Of a stretch of 18,632 nt of DNA, positions 7,118 to 14,300 are shown piece by piece. Position numbers and translations under genes: made by a program. The stretch lies in contig JAKBAC010000054.1 in NCBI GenBank assembly GCA_021809365.1, forward strand, positions 1 through 18,632. The letters are read 5' to 3'. The stretch is from Planctomycetota bacterium (GTDB lineage Bacteria > Planctomycetota > Phycisphaerae > WQYP01). Each line of letters begins with the position of its first letter. Position 1 is the first letter of the stretch. The notes beneath the pieces are model-generated. The model saw nothing but the letters and a program-made list of their open reading frames with translations, was not told the origin of the DNA and did not search any database.

Positions 7118-7594
7118 TCACATCTCGGATTCGATACTTCCTGCCCCATTCTCTATAGGGTGCATTACGCAGCTTACTACCAATTGATTACAGACCGCGG
7201 CAAGCCTGGTAAGCAGATTGCTTGGAAGAGAGTAACTGCAGACGGGGTATGCCGCTGACCATCGAATTCTTACCTCCACGTAGTATTTTGAATCTTTAAG
7301 AAATCCCTCAATAACCTTGCGATTAGGCCCGAGGATACCCAAAATATAATCCACATGGGCGGCGACATCCCCAGATAATACAGCCGGGTTGCTGCGCAGT
7401 TGCCATATGCCCCAGGGATGCCGATGCTTGCCCGAACGTGAATCGAACTCGTCCCCCTTCATAAATGCATGTGACGGTTCAATCCCCATTTGCTTAGTTA
7501 TTTCCGCTGGGACAAGGGCTTCAGACCGCAGACTAAAATTAACAGAAATGGTAGCGAAGGGTTCGTTCTCGATATCTAAGTCTTTTACTTCCAT
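7118..7594 (-). CDS. DUF4279-like protein, possible immunity protein
   Basis: A 158-residue cytoplasmic protein with no signal or membrane segment. The layout fits DUF4279: an N-terminal strand (PFATISVNFSLRSE), then helix-turn EITKQMGIEPSHAFMKGDEF (about 32-51), GIWQLRSN (about 62-69), helix HVDYILGILGPNRKVIEGFL (about 80-99), strand KYYVEVRIRW, and a last helix LPSNLLTRLAAV. The biochemical role of the family is unknown. The start has AAGG about 6 nt upstream. Only 38 bp upstream on the same strand is the end of another, truncated gene, an arrangement often seen for toxin-immunity pairs; that role is inference. The gene is visibly less GC-rich than the flanking core genes. Confidence 0.6.
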   Translation of the reverse strand: MEVKDLDIENEPFATISVNFSLRSEALVPAEITKQMGIEPSHAFMKGDEFDSRSGKHRHPWGIWQLRSNPAVLSGDVAAHVDYILGILGPNRKVIEGFLKDSKYYVEVRIRWSAAYPVCSYSLPSNLLTRLAAVCNQLVVSCVMHPIENGAGSIESEM

Positions 7595-7632
7595 GGCTTA
7601 CCTTATCTATCGTTCTTCAAGTTTTGATACGG

Positions 7633-7695
7633 CTAGTAAACGTAATCATAGATGTTACCGATTGTTTGTCCCGTGTTGGGGTCGTAGTAAACGGT
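7633..7695 (-). pseudogene. C-terminal tail of a lost gene upstream of the DUF4279 gene
   Basis: On the minus strand a frame ends at TAG (complement of 7633-7635) with the residues VYYDPNTGQTIGNIYDYVY. The composition and the Y-D-P-x-T-G pattern look like genuine protein, reminiscent of the end of RHS/YD-repeat or other secreted proteins, but 20 residues cannot settle it. Upstream, the frame enters the RAYT-containing direct repeat at about 7693, where the original gene has been replaced. The frame remains open through the repeat to an ATG near 7759, giving a possible 40-residue chimera with no real support. Confidence 0.35.
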
Positions 7696-7846
7696 TAATC
7701 TAGGGACAGCCGCCTGTTGCTTGACACCCGGACCGGACGGTCGGACATTGTTCCTCATGCCTCGAACCGCTCGCATTGTCATCCCCGATGCACCCCATCA
7801 CGTTACCCAGCGTGGAAATGGCCGTCAAGCAAGCGGTTTTTTCGTC
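7693..7846 (+). repeat. RAYT-bearing direct repeat, copy A
   Basis: This stretch of about 154 bp recurs at 9053-9203 with roughly 85% identity by eye and a few 1-4 bp gaps. It holds about 60 bp of upstream sequence with small hairpins plus the first 30 codons of a RAYT transposase. The same orientation in both copies makes it a direct repeat bracketing the gene at 8182-9048. Confidence 0.85.
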
Positions 7847-8323
7847 AATGATGATCGCCGTGCCTACCTCGGCATATTGGCCGAGGAAACCGTCGCCGCG
7901 AATGTAACGGCGGGAAACGTTGGCCAGGCGATGCCACAGAGCTTTCCAAATGATTTAATCAGTGTCACCGGATTCGAGCCGTCCCCGGAGGCGTGGCAGG
8001 CCCTCTTCCGGCAAGCCGACGATCCAAGGGCTATCAGCACCCTTCACCGGGCCACGCAAACCGGCCAACCGCTGGCGGGCGACAGCGCCATGAGCAAATT
8101 CGAGAAACGTGTGGGGCGACGCCTGCGGGCGCTGCCGCCGAGCGAACGTCAGCCAATGTCAATTCCAGCCAAACCAACATTTCACCGCCCACCATCAGCC
8201 TTTGCCGGCCGCGTGCCCGCCGGAGCCGTGGTGGATTTACGTTCTGGTGGCGGCCAGGGATCCGGGCAGGGCCCAGGCTTCCACCTGCCAGCATCCAGCA
8301 TTGCGAGTTGCTGCGGCTCGTAA
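7757..8323 (+). pseudogene. RAYT (REP-associated Y1 transposase) with internal deletion
   Basis: The N-terminus MPRTARIVIPDAPHHVTQRG and the following FFVNDDRRAYLGILAEET match REP-associated tyrosine transposases of the IS200-like Y1 superfamily. Further on, ATQTGQPLAGDSAMSKFEKR and the following VGRRLRAL match the C-terminal tail of the same family. The middle, which should hold the HUH metal motif (MPNHVH-like) and the catalytic Tyr, is missing, with the frame kept open. The recognisable part ends near 8155; the frame then runs to 8323 against the convergent gene on the other strand. It cannot be catalytically active. A 2-residue insertion (AS) after NGRQ is absent from copy B. Confidence 0.75.
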
Positions 8324-9048
8324 TACCCGAGAGCAGGCCTGATCCAGGCGACCCAGAGGGACTGCCCACCAAGCGCGGGTATTCCCGGTGCATCCGGACG
8401 AAGCTTTCGGGTTTTAAGGTACATTAACCCGCGGTAGCAGAACGCGCGGATCCACTTCCGCGACGTGAACCCCAGGTTCCCCGTGTAAAGCCCCGGGTGT
8501 CCCTTGCTATGCTGCTGCCATATCTCGAACGCCCGCAGATACTCCACGTACGGATTTGCCGGATCCGCCCGGTAGGCGCGCAGAAGGAATTGTCCGCTCT
8601 TCGCGTTCCAGGTACCCTGCAATGCGAGCCGGACCCAGCCATTCGCGTATTTCGGGCAAATCCTGACGACGAGGCGGAGGAGGGCCGCCTCCTTCCGTGA
8701 CATCCAAGTGCTGTTCCCGCTCCCGTAGGGAGTGATACTGCCCAAGTACACGGCGTAGCGGGAGAGAGCGCGAGCCCTCCAGATGGCCGGGATATCGTTG
8801 CCATCGTGATTGAGAATCTTGAGGACACGCGCGTAGGGATTCGGCCACCCCGGCTGGGGGAACCCGATTTCCGGAAGGGCGGCCGCCCGCAACGCTCGCT
8901 TCAGCCGCGACAGATCCCTCCCCATGGTGTTTTCTCCAAGCGGCAGGGAACACAACACCACCAAGGCAGTCGTTAGAACTGCGACGACAAGCGTTGCCCT
9001 GTAAATGCTGCGGCCGGGGTTGAGTGATGTTATACGCATTGTCTTCAT
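8182..9048 (-). CDS. Membrane-anchored protein of unknown function
   Basis: The reading frame opens at 9156, but its first 36 codons are antisense to the RAYT repeat B; the Met at 9048 (or the one at 9039) lies just outside the repeat and puts a hydrophobic anchor near the N-terminus (IYRATLVVAVLTTALVVLCS, about residues 15-34), so 288 residues is preferred. No clear ribosome site is seen. The rest looks soluble and helical, with Trp/Tyr-rich segments such as NGWVRLALQGTWNAKSGQFL and DPANPYVEYLRAFEIWQQ that resemble degenerate TPR helices, and a Pro/Lys-rich tail. I do not recognise the family. It lies between two direct RAYT repeats and its promoter would have to lie inside copy B. The 3' end overlaps the open tail of the RAYT remnant. 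Confidence 0.65.
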   Translation of the reverse strand: MKTMRITSLNPGRSIYRATLVVAVLTTALVVLCSLPLGENTMGRDLSRLKRALRAAALPEIGFPQPGWPNPYARVLKILNHDGNDIPAIWRARALSRYAVYLGSITPYGSGNSTWMSRKEAALLRLVVRICPKYANGWVRLALQGTWNAKSGQFLLRAYRADPANPYVEYLRAFEIWQQHSKGHPGLYTGNLGFTSRKWIRAFCYRGLMYLKTRKLRPDAPGIPALGGQSLWVAWIRPALGYYEPQQLAMLDAGRWKPGPCPDPWPPPERKSTTAPAGTRPAKADGGR

Positions 9049-9052
9049 TGTC

Positions 9053-9203
9053 GGTAATCTACGGACAGGTGCCTGTTGTTTAGCACCCGAACCGGATGGT
9101 GGGACATTGTCTTTCATGCCTCGAACCGCTCGCATTGTCATTCCCGATGTACCCAACCACGTTACCCAGCGTGGAAATAGCCGTCAAGCGGTTTTTTTCG
9201 TCA
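9053..9203 (+). repeat. RAYT-bearing direct repeat, copy B
   Basis: Second copy of the 7693-7846 repeat. It begins with TAATCTACGGACAGGTGCC, whose ACAGG-TG-CCTGT forms a small perfect stem (9065-9076), and ends at TTTTTTTCGTCA, where similarity to copy A stops. Sequence before and after the two copies is unrelated. Confidence 0.85.
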
Positions 9204-9277
9204 TGTCAAGCCAACGCCAGTTGATTGAAGCGTTCGGGTATGAGAAGATGGTCAGAGCCTGTGCGAATATCGGATAA
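9116..9277 (+). pseudogene. N-terminal fragment of a RAYT transposase (copy B)
   Basis: The first 30 residues (MPRTARIVIPDVPNHVTQRG, NSRQAVFFV) match the start of the RAYT at 7757 and the family in general. After FFV the frame continues with 24 unrelated residues (starting MSSQRQLIEAFGYEK) to a stop at 9277. No HUH motif or catalytic Tyr is present. Only the 5' end of the gene survives, joined to unrelated DNA. Confidence 0.75.
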
Positions 9278-9594
9278 AGCGAGCGCGAACGAAGCGATCC
9301 ATGGCCGCCTGTGAAATAACAGTGCATTCAACAGCACTATTATTGCAGGAGGCCTGCTTTCGCACCAACTGTCATAAGCTGTTTATTTATATATGTCTGC
9401 GGCTTAACTTAGTGGCATTAAGTCTCGTCTCCGTTTTATTTCTCAGGGGCATAAATGCTCGAAAGCTGTGAGCGTAAGCTATTTGACCGGAACTTATTTC
9501 CCCGCCATACTGGTTAGCGTTTGACAGGGGGAATCGGAACAGAAGGTCCCGTACGCCTTATCCGGCAAGTTGAAAATGAAACGGGAGTAATAAA
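9278..9594. other. Intergenic stretch without recognised gene
   Basis: No convincing coding frame. It holds short stems such as GCAGG-AGG-CCTGC (about 9347-9359) and an AT-rich patch near 9381-9400. It is probably decayed mobile-element DNA between the RAYT copy B fragment and the Sel1 gene. Confidence 0.4.
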
Positions 9595-9717
9595 ATGCCG
9601 CAAACCGCGCCACCTGCTCCGCCACAAACGCCACAGGAACGGCCTGTGACGGAACTGCAGCAGGCGAAAACCGAGGCCGCCCTCATGGCCGGGAGCTGTG
9701 GACGGACGAGGTTGTGA
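9595..9717 (+). CDS. Possible 40-residue ORF before the Sel1 gene
   Basis: ATG 9595 has GGGAG 7 nt upstream and encodes MPQTAPPAPPQTPQERPVTE, then LQQAKTEAALMAGSCGRTRL. The Pro/Gln-rich start followed by a short helix could be the surviving N-terminus of a larger protein, with similarity to any family unrecognised. It ends 128 bp before the Sel1 start on the same strand. It may be a chance frame. Confidence 0.3.
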   Translation: MPQTAPPAPPQTPQERPVTELQQAKTEAALMAGSCGRTRL

Positions 9718-9757
9718 GAGAATTAGGATTGGAACATTTCCAGGCGAGCCGGGGAAG

Positions 9758-9826
9758 GGCGAGCAAAGAGGAGCTGACATGGAAATTGGAAATAGTAATT
9801 AAGCCACGTACGCGTTCCACTTTCCC
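9758..9826 (+). repeat. 69-bp direct repeat, left copy
   Basis: Identical length and about 87% identity (9 mismatches by eye) to 11714-11782. It starts GGCGAGCAAAG and includes ATGGAAATTGGAAATAGTAA. It ends 20 bp before the Sel1 gene start, so the two copies bracket the Sel1 gene and the third RAYT remnant. Confidence 0.85.
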
Positions 9827-9845
9827 AGTCGAAGGAGTGATGTTT

Positions 9846-11435
9846 ATGAATAGCACCCTGCAGATACGCTTAGCGGTTGCGACGGCAATACTGTTTGCCG
9901 TCTACGGAGTTTGTGTGACTTGGCAAGTGTGGGCAATACAAATGCAGGCACACCGTGCCGATTTGGTGTTAGCTAAGGCATTGCGGTATGAGACTGCACC
10001 GTCGGCAAATTACTTCAAAACTCTGCAATGGCTCAAGCGAGCCGCCGCGCTTGGTGATGGTGCCGCCATGTACAATATTGGCGTGTTGTATGAAAGAGGG
10101 CAAGGCGTACCACACGACTATGTTAGAGCCAGAAGTTGGTATAGTCGGGCTGCTGCTTATGGGGATGTGGATGCGATGTTTAACATCGGCGTCCTCTACG
10201 CTTATGGCCAAGGTGCACCGCGGGACTACATAAGAGCCAAGAATTGGTATAATTCGGCTGCCGTACCTTGGGGCGATCTGTTCAGTGTCGGAATGCTCAA
10301 CGAAAAAGGATCTGGCGTACCACAGGACTACGATTATAGCGATGCCATGGATTGGTGGCGTAAGGCCGCCGCAGCCGGATCCGCGAGAGCTATGTACAAT
10401 ATCGGAGTGCTCTACAATATTTATGGCAACGGTCCAACTGGCGAGTCTCATGATCATTATGAATACGCCAAGGCGATGGTATGGTTTCAGAAGGCCGCCG
10501 CACTTGGTAATAGTTCCGCCATGGATGCCATTGGCGTAGCTTACGCGAACGCTCAAGGTGTGCCGCCGGATTATGTAAAAGCGATGGGTTGGTATCGCAA
10601 GTCCGCGGCGCTTGGCAACACGGATGCGATGTACAACATCGGCGTGCTTTATGGTAACGGTCAAGGCGTGCCGCGGGATAATGCCAAGTGTCTGAGGTGG
10701 TATCGCAAGGCGGCCGCGCTGGGTGACGTGCAGGCGATATTCAGCATCGGTGCCATGTGCGACAACGGTGACGGCGTACCGCAAGATTACGCCAAGGCCA
10801 TGGAGTGGTGGCGTAGAGCCGCAACTGCCGGATCGGCGAGGGCCATGTATTATGTTGGCATGCTCTATGGGAACGGCCAAGGCGCACCACGAAATTACGC
10901 AGAGGCGATGAAGTGGTATCGCAAGGCGGCCGTGCGTACCAATGACGAGGCAATTCTGAACATTGGCTGGCTCTATGACCACGGCTGCGGCGTGCCACAG
11001 GACTATACCAAGGCGATGGCGTGGTGGCGGAAGAGCGCGGCGACGGCGGGGGATGGGATAGCGATGTGCGGTATCGGCACGCTTTACGCCAATGGTCGGG
11101 GCGTACCGCAAGATTACGCCAAGGCCATGGAGTGGTACCGGAAGGGCGCGGCGGCGGGCGACGGGGATGCGATGTTACGCATCGGCGCGCTTTACGCCAA
11201 TGGTCGGGGCGTACCGCAAGATTACGCCATGGCCATGAAGTGGTACCGGAAGGGCGCGGCGGCGGGCGACGGGAACGCGATGTTACGCACCGGCTCGCTC
11301 TACGCCAAAGGTCGAGGCGTACCGCAAGATTATGCCAAGGCGAGGGAGTGGTATCAGAAGGCCGAGCACTCCGGTGATCCATATGCCGCTGCGGCAGCGG
11401 AAAAGGACGCCAAAAACCTGCCAGCGGGGAATTAA
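9846..11435 (+). CDS. Sel1-repeat protein with N-terminal membrane anchor
   Basis: A 529-residue protein. The frame is open from 9714, but AAGGAG (9832-9837) sits 8 nt before ATG 9846 and this start gives a proper N-terminal hydrophobic helix (LAVATAILFAVYGVCVTWQV, about 8-28) that is a signal anchor or uncleaved signal. The rest is about 12 full Sel1-like repeats of about 36 residues plus a partial one, with the pattern A-x-x-W-Y-R-K-A-A-x-x-G-D-x-x-A-M-x-x-I-G-x-L-Y-x-x-G-x-G-V-P-x-D-Y. Such alpha-alpha solenoids bind other proteins, usually outside the cytoplasm. Repeat 4 carries a 6-7 residue insertion (NIYGNGPTGESHDHYEY). Repeats 10-12 are nearly identical in DNA, pointing to recent expansion. 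The partner is unknown. Confidence 0.93.
   Translation: MNSTLQIRLAVATAILFAVYGVCVTWQVWAIQMQAHRADLVLAKALRYETAPSANYFKTLQWLKRAAALGDGAAMYNIGVLYERGQGVPHDYVRARSWYSRAAAYGDVDAMFNIGVLYAYGQGAPRDYIRAKNWYNSAAVPWGDLFSVGMLNEKGSGVPQDYDYSDAMDWWRKAAAAGSARAMYNIGVLYNIYGNGPTGESHDHYEYAKAMVWFQKAAALGNSSAMDAIGVAYANAQGVPPDYVKAMGWYRKSAALGNTDAMYNIGVLYGNGQGVPRDNAKCLRWYRKAAALGDVQAIFSIGAMCDNGDGVPQDYAKAMEWWRRAATAGSARAMYYVGMLYGNGQGAPRNYAEAMKWYRKAAVRTNDEAILNIGWLYDHGCGVPQDYTKAMAWWRKSAATAGDGIAMCGIGTLYANGRGVPQDYAKAMEWYRKGAAAGDGDAMLRIGALYANGRGVPQDYAMAMKWYRKGAAAGDGNAMLRTGSLYAKGRGVPQDYAKAREWYQKAEHSGDPYAAAAAEKDAKNLPAGN
11068..11344 (+). repeat. Recently expanded 108-bp tandem repeats in the Sel1 gene
   Basis: Repeats 10, 11 and 12 of the Sel1 array share long identical runs with a period of 108 bp (36 codons); for example GCTTTACGCCAATGGTCGGG occurs at 11081 and again at 11189. 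Earlier repeats differ much more. This is a within-gene duplication and a likely site of copy-number change. Confidence 0.85.
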
Positions 11436-11556
11436 CTGGCTTTCATGGCGGTCGGTGAGTGATTAAAAACTGAATGAGAGCTTCTTTTAGGAGGAAAAGC
11501 GAGACGAGGGCGTGACGAGTATTGGCAGACGGTGGCATTCAGCGCAGGCTAATTAG

Positions 11557-11685
11557 ATGGCTCGAAAATCAAGCTGTAGTCTTGGCGGGTATTTATACCA
11601 CATGTTGAATCGATCGGTGGGGCGCGTGGCCTTATTCCGCCGGGATAAAGACTATGCCGCTTCCAACTCGATGCTTCCGCATTGA
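11557..11685 (+). pseudogene. N-terminal fragment of a second-type RAYT transposase
   Basis: The frame MARKSSCSLGGYLYHMLNRS then VGRVALFRRDKDYAA matches the N-terminus of a RAYT subgroup with the form YHVLNRxVGRxxLFxKDxDYxAF. It then runs through unrelated residues to a stop at 11685. This subgroup is distinct from the two MPRTARIVIPD-type remnants. The catalytic HUH and Tyr regions are absent. It is the third RAYT gene in 4 kb to survive mainly as its 5' end. Confidence 0.65.
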
Positions 11686-11713
11686 GCTAATTGAACCATT
11701 ATGCGGAATATCT

Positions 11714-11782
11714 GGCGAGCAAAGTGGAGCTGAAATGGAAATTGGAAATAGTAAATAAGTCAAGAACTCATTTCACTTTCCC
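11714..11782 (+). repeat. 69-bp direct repeat, right copy
   Basis: Partner of 9758-9826. On the minus strand it supplies the last codons and the stop codon of the GIY-YIG gene, so the gene's original 3' end was probably replaced at this junction. Confidence 0.85.
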
Positions 11783-12545
11783 GGGTAGCCGCTTGTTGCG
11801 GTTCACCACGTATATATCGAACTGGGTTGCTGGCCCCCTGCTTCTGATGTTCACTGGGAATGCGCTTCCCGAGGTATAAGCTCTTTATATTCTCCGGGGC
11901 TTCTTCCCCTTCAAAACCGAAACGCCCCGGTGCCGGGTTTTCGTCGGGAAAGTTGGTCGTGTTTGCTTCCAACCATTGTGTTACGCTGAACACTCCGATG
12001 ATCAGCCCCTTATGTGTAGCGAGCACGTAATCTACATTTGTGGCGTTCGCCTCGTTGATTTTCCAAGCGTAGCGGGCGGCCTTATATACCGGTTGTTGTT
12101 TATCATACCGAGCCAAATTTACCAGCAGTACGTTGTGTCGAAATTCCGCGCATTCCGTTTCATATAGGCGCTTGATTTCCGTGGCGTGCATCACGCCGCG
12201 GTAACCACTTCCGTTTCCACCCAGGATATTTGAAATCCCTGGGTAGGCGTCGATTAGCGCGGCCTCGACTTCAAATGCCGTTGCCTCATCCATCCCGTGG
12301 CGGTGAATGACGTGGACAACCTCTAAGCCGGCGTTGCGTATTTCGCGAATCCGTCCCATTTTATGATCAAGGTCGTCTGCATCGCCATCGAGCTTTCCAG
12401 ACTCCGCTTGCACATGCGAAAACACGCGATTACGCTTCCCTTTGCCAACATAGAAGGTTTCCCCGTTACGCGGGTCGATGAGCCGGTAAACGTAATACTT
12501 AAGGTTATCAGCTACCTTTGGCGAAAATGATTCAGAGCTAGCCAT
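11760..12545 (-). CDS. GIY-YIG nuclease-domain protein (COG3680/LEM-3-like)
   Basis: A 261-residue protein with AGGAGG 4 nt before its ATG. The N-terminal domain carries the GIY-YIG signature as YVYRLIDP (18-25) and FYVGKGK (31-37), then the conserved Arg/His in NRVFSH (39-44) and the metal-binding Glu94 in EVEAALIDAYP. This form, with G-K-G after YVG, is that of the COG3680/LEM-3-like group, which cut DNA in structure-specific ways in animals; bacterial members are poorly studied. The C-terminal half (about 140-250) has a second conserved-looking region (ARYAWKINEANATNVDYVLA, IIGVFSVTQWLEA) resembling the ligand-like domain often fused to this group. The final 7 codons lie inside the 69-bp repeat, so the tail may be foreign. 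It is lower in GC than the core genes. Confidence 0.82.
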   Translation of the reverse strand: MASSESFSPKVADNLKYYVYRLIDPRNGETFYVGKGKRNRVFSHVQAESGKLDGDADDLDHKMGRIREIRNAGLEVVHVIHRHGMDEATAFEVEAALIDAYPGISNILGGNGSGYRGVMHATEIKRLYETECAEFRHNVLLVNLARYDKQQPVYKAARYAWKINEANATNVDYVLATHKGLIIGVFSVTQWLEANTTNFPDENPAPGRFGFEGEEAPENIKSLYLGKRIPSEHQKQGASNPVRYIRGEPQQAATRESEMSS

Positions 12546-12649
12546 ATAGCCTCCTAAACTTTAACTGTGATCAGGCGAAAAACAACGCCAGAAATTATAT
12601 CATTCCAGACGCAACGTGTACCAACAAAGCGCCACTTTCGCCAATCCAC

Positions 12650-12769
12650 GGGCGTGGCAATTAATCCGAACCAGGGTTCTGGGGTGCGAGTTTTCTGGAT
12701 GAACCCTTCTCTTAGCGCCGGCATTTATGCCGTTGACTTCGCTGTTCGCCCGGAAATATGGCCACGCCC
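12650..12769. mobile_element. 120-bp inverted-end element, copy A (uninterrupted)
   Basis: The ends are a perfect 9-bp inverted repeat GGGCGTGGC (12650-12658) and GCCACGCCC (12761-12769), which continues imperfectly inward. An internal hairpin CGGCAT-TT-ATGCCG lies at about 12719-12732. The element matches 15393-15456 plus 15622-15677 over its whole length. It has no coding capacity. Its right end lies 7 bp beyond the stop codon of the nitronate-monooxygenase-like gene. Confidence 0.75.
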
Positions 12770-12776
12770 TTATCGC

Positions 12777-14219
12777 CTAATTGTTGAGTATGTGCGAGAG
12801 CACATCCGCGGAGCTATAGGTGGTTTTGCCCGGTGACACGTAACGCCGCAATTCCGCGACATCATCACCGGCGGTGACTATCGGAAATTCCGCTGCGCCC
12901 CGCGAATCAATTTGCCCCAGGCCGATCGTTGCGAACAGAGCATTGCAGAGACATTTGCGCCCAAGGGTTTCCTCCGCCGCTCCACCCTTGGCAACATAAT
13001 CATCCACCGGTTCAGCGGCACAGCGATAACCCACCGTTCCGTCGCTTCGCCGATACAACTTGCGGAGATAGCCCAAGTCGCATTTTCTATGGCGCTGCGA
13101 ATAAATGGCCGGATTGGACACGGATTGCTCCAAGTCCAATACCTTAAAAGGAAAGCCCGTGGGGGACGCCTGCGGATCCGTAAATACCCTGACCTGGCGC
13201 GCACGGGCCAGTTCGATGACTTCCTTCTTGATTTCATCACGGATTCCGGATTCACGGCAAAAAGCAAAGGCTGTGCCCACCTGAATGCCCGCCGCCCCCT
13301 TTTCCAGTGCCCATTGAAGTTGCTCATGCGTCCCAAATCCACCGGCCAGATAAAAAGGCAATCCGATGGCGGCGATTTTTTCCAGATCCGCTTCATCCCG
13401 CACGCCATACACCGGTTCACCGCCGGCGGTCAATTGCAGCGGCCCGCGGGGCGGAGCATTATGACCACCGGCAATGGGGGTTTCGACAATAAAGCCGTCC
13501 ACTTTCCCATTTGATTTACGCGCCAGCGTCATGGCCAGCGTGGCGGAAGAAACAATCGCCAGAAAGCGCGGGCGCTGGAGCGTCCGATGTTCCGTGCCGG
13601 GTGCCTGGCCATCCCGTGCGATAAATGAAGCGGGATCAAAATGACTGGAAAATAATTCACCGGCACCGGCCCCTTCCACATCAAGTCGGAGATCCACCGG
13701 TTCGCCGCGAGCCAGGGCGTCCAGCGCGCCGGGAATGAAGCGCGGAATGCCGGCACCCATGAGCACATAATCCACATTGGCCAGCATGGCTCCAAATAAG
13801 GAGGCCAGGGTCGGTGTTTGCACTTTCTCAAGAAGATTGATCCCCACCAGGCCGCCATGTCCTTCTTTGGCTAGGAACACTTCGGTAAATGCCGCTACAA
13901 CGGTCAGCTCTTCGAGCGCCGGGCTGAAATCCATCATCGGCATGGGACTTGATTTGAAGGGGGTTTGCGCCTTGCCGCCATCGGCAATAAAATACCGATC
14001 CCAGACCCGTCGGGCGATATTGCGGAATGGAAATGCGTCCACCGCGCGGCGAAGGTGTCCATCGGGATCACCGCACTGCAACCGTCGGGCCAGTACCGCG
14101 GCAATGCCCGTGCCGGAAACCACCCCCAACTGCCCGCGCTGCGCCACGGACTTGGCCAGCGTCCAGTTGGAAACGCCTACACCCATTCCCCCTTGTATGA
14201 CCTTAAACGTGTGTTGCAT
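12777..14219 (-). CDS. Nitronate monooxygenase / PfaD-like FMN protein
   Basis: A 480-residue FMN-dependent TIM-barrel protein of the nitronate monooxygenase (2-nitropropane dioxygenase) superfamily. It shows the N-terminal FMN loop VIQGGMGVGVSN (7-18), FIVETPIAGGHNAPPRG with His253 at the position of the catalytic His, the phosphate-binding AGGFGTHEQ (292-300) and GIQVGTAFAFC (311-321). It is longer than the usual 320-360 residues: extra segments include a Cys-containing C-terminal region (CDLGYLRKLYRR to KCLCNALFATIGLGQ). Long forms resemble the PfaD enoyl reductases of polyunsaturated fatty acid synthases, but no such synthase is here, so the substrate is uncertain. GGAG lies 11 nt before the ATG. 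It follows the HAD gene on the same strand after 217 bp with its own possible promoter. Confidence 0.86.
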   Translation of the reverse strand: MQHTFKVIQGGMGVGVSNWTLAKSVAQRGQLGVVSGTGIAAVLARRLQCGDPDGHLRRAVDAFPFRNIARRVWDRYFIADGGKAQTPFKSSPMPMMDFSPALEELTVVAAFTEVFLAKEGHGGLVGINLLEKVQTPTLASLFGAMLANVDYVLMGAGIPRFIPGALDALARGEPVDLRLDVEGAGAGELFSSHFDPASFIARDGQAPGTEHRTLQRPRFLAIVSSATLAMTLARKSNGKVDGFIVETPIAGGHNAPPRGPLQLTAGGEPVYGVRDEADLEKIAAIGLPFYLAGGFGTHEQLQWALEKGAAGIQVGTAFAFCRESGIRDEIKKEVIELARARQVRVFTDPQASPTGFPFKVLDLEQSVSNPAIYSQRHRKCDLGYLRKLYRRSDGTVGYRCAAEPVDDYVAKGGAAEETLGRKCLCNALFATIGLGQIDSRGAAEFPIVTAGDDVAELRRYVSPGKTTYSSADVLSHILNN

Positions 14220-14259
14220 TGAAGTGGAGGCTCCGTGATTTATTGTTTAACCCGGGTCC

Positions 14260-14300
14260 GCGAGCAGACCGGATTATAACTGTTGCATTGCGGTTGATCA
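14260..14300 (-). promoter_or_regulatory. Possible promoter of the nitronate-monooxygenase-like gene
   Basis: On the minus strand a perfect -10 hexamer TATAAT (complement of 14273-14278) lies about 54 nt before the ATG. The best -35 is TTGTGA with a long 19-bp spacer, so strength is uncertain. Confidence 0.4.

Noticed and set aside
9969..11111. Long minus-strand frame (380 codons) opposite the Sel1 gene
   Set aside because: Antisense shadow of a repetitive gene; the Sel1 frame has the anchor, ribosome site and repeat pattern.
10050..11420. Regular repeats that might suggest a CRISPR or satellite array
   Set aside because: The period is 108 bp and in frame with the 36-residue Sel1 unit; there are no conserved short repeats with unique spacers.
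12567..12836. 89-codon plus-strand frame between the GIY-YIG and nitronate-monooxygenase-like genes
   Set aside because: It is a translation of the 120-bp element, and the similar frame at 15499-15720 arises from the other copy.
12777..14219. Part of a polyunsaturated fatty acid synthase cluster because of PfaD resemblance
   Set aside because: No ketosynthase, acyl carrier or other Pfa genes are present on either side.
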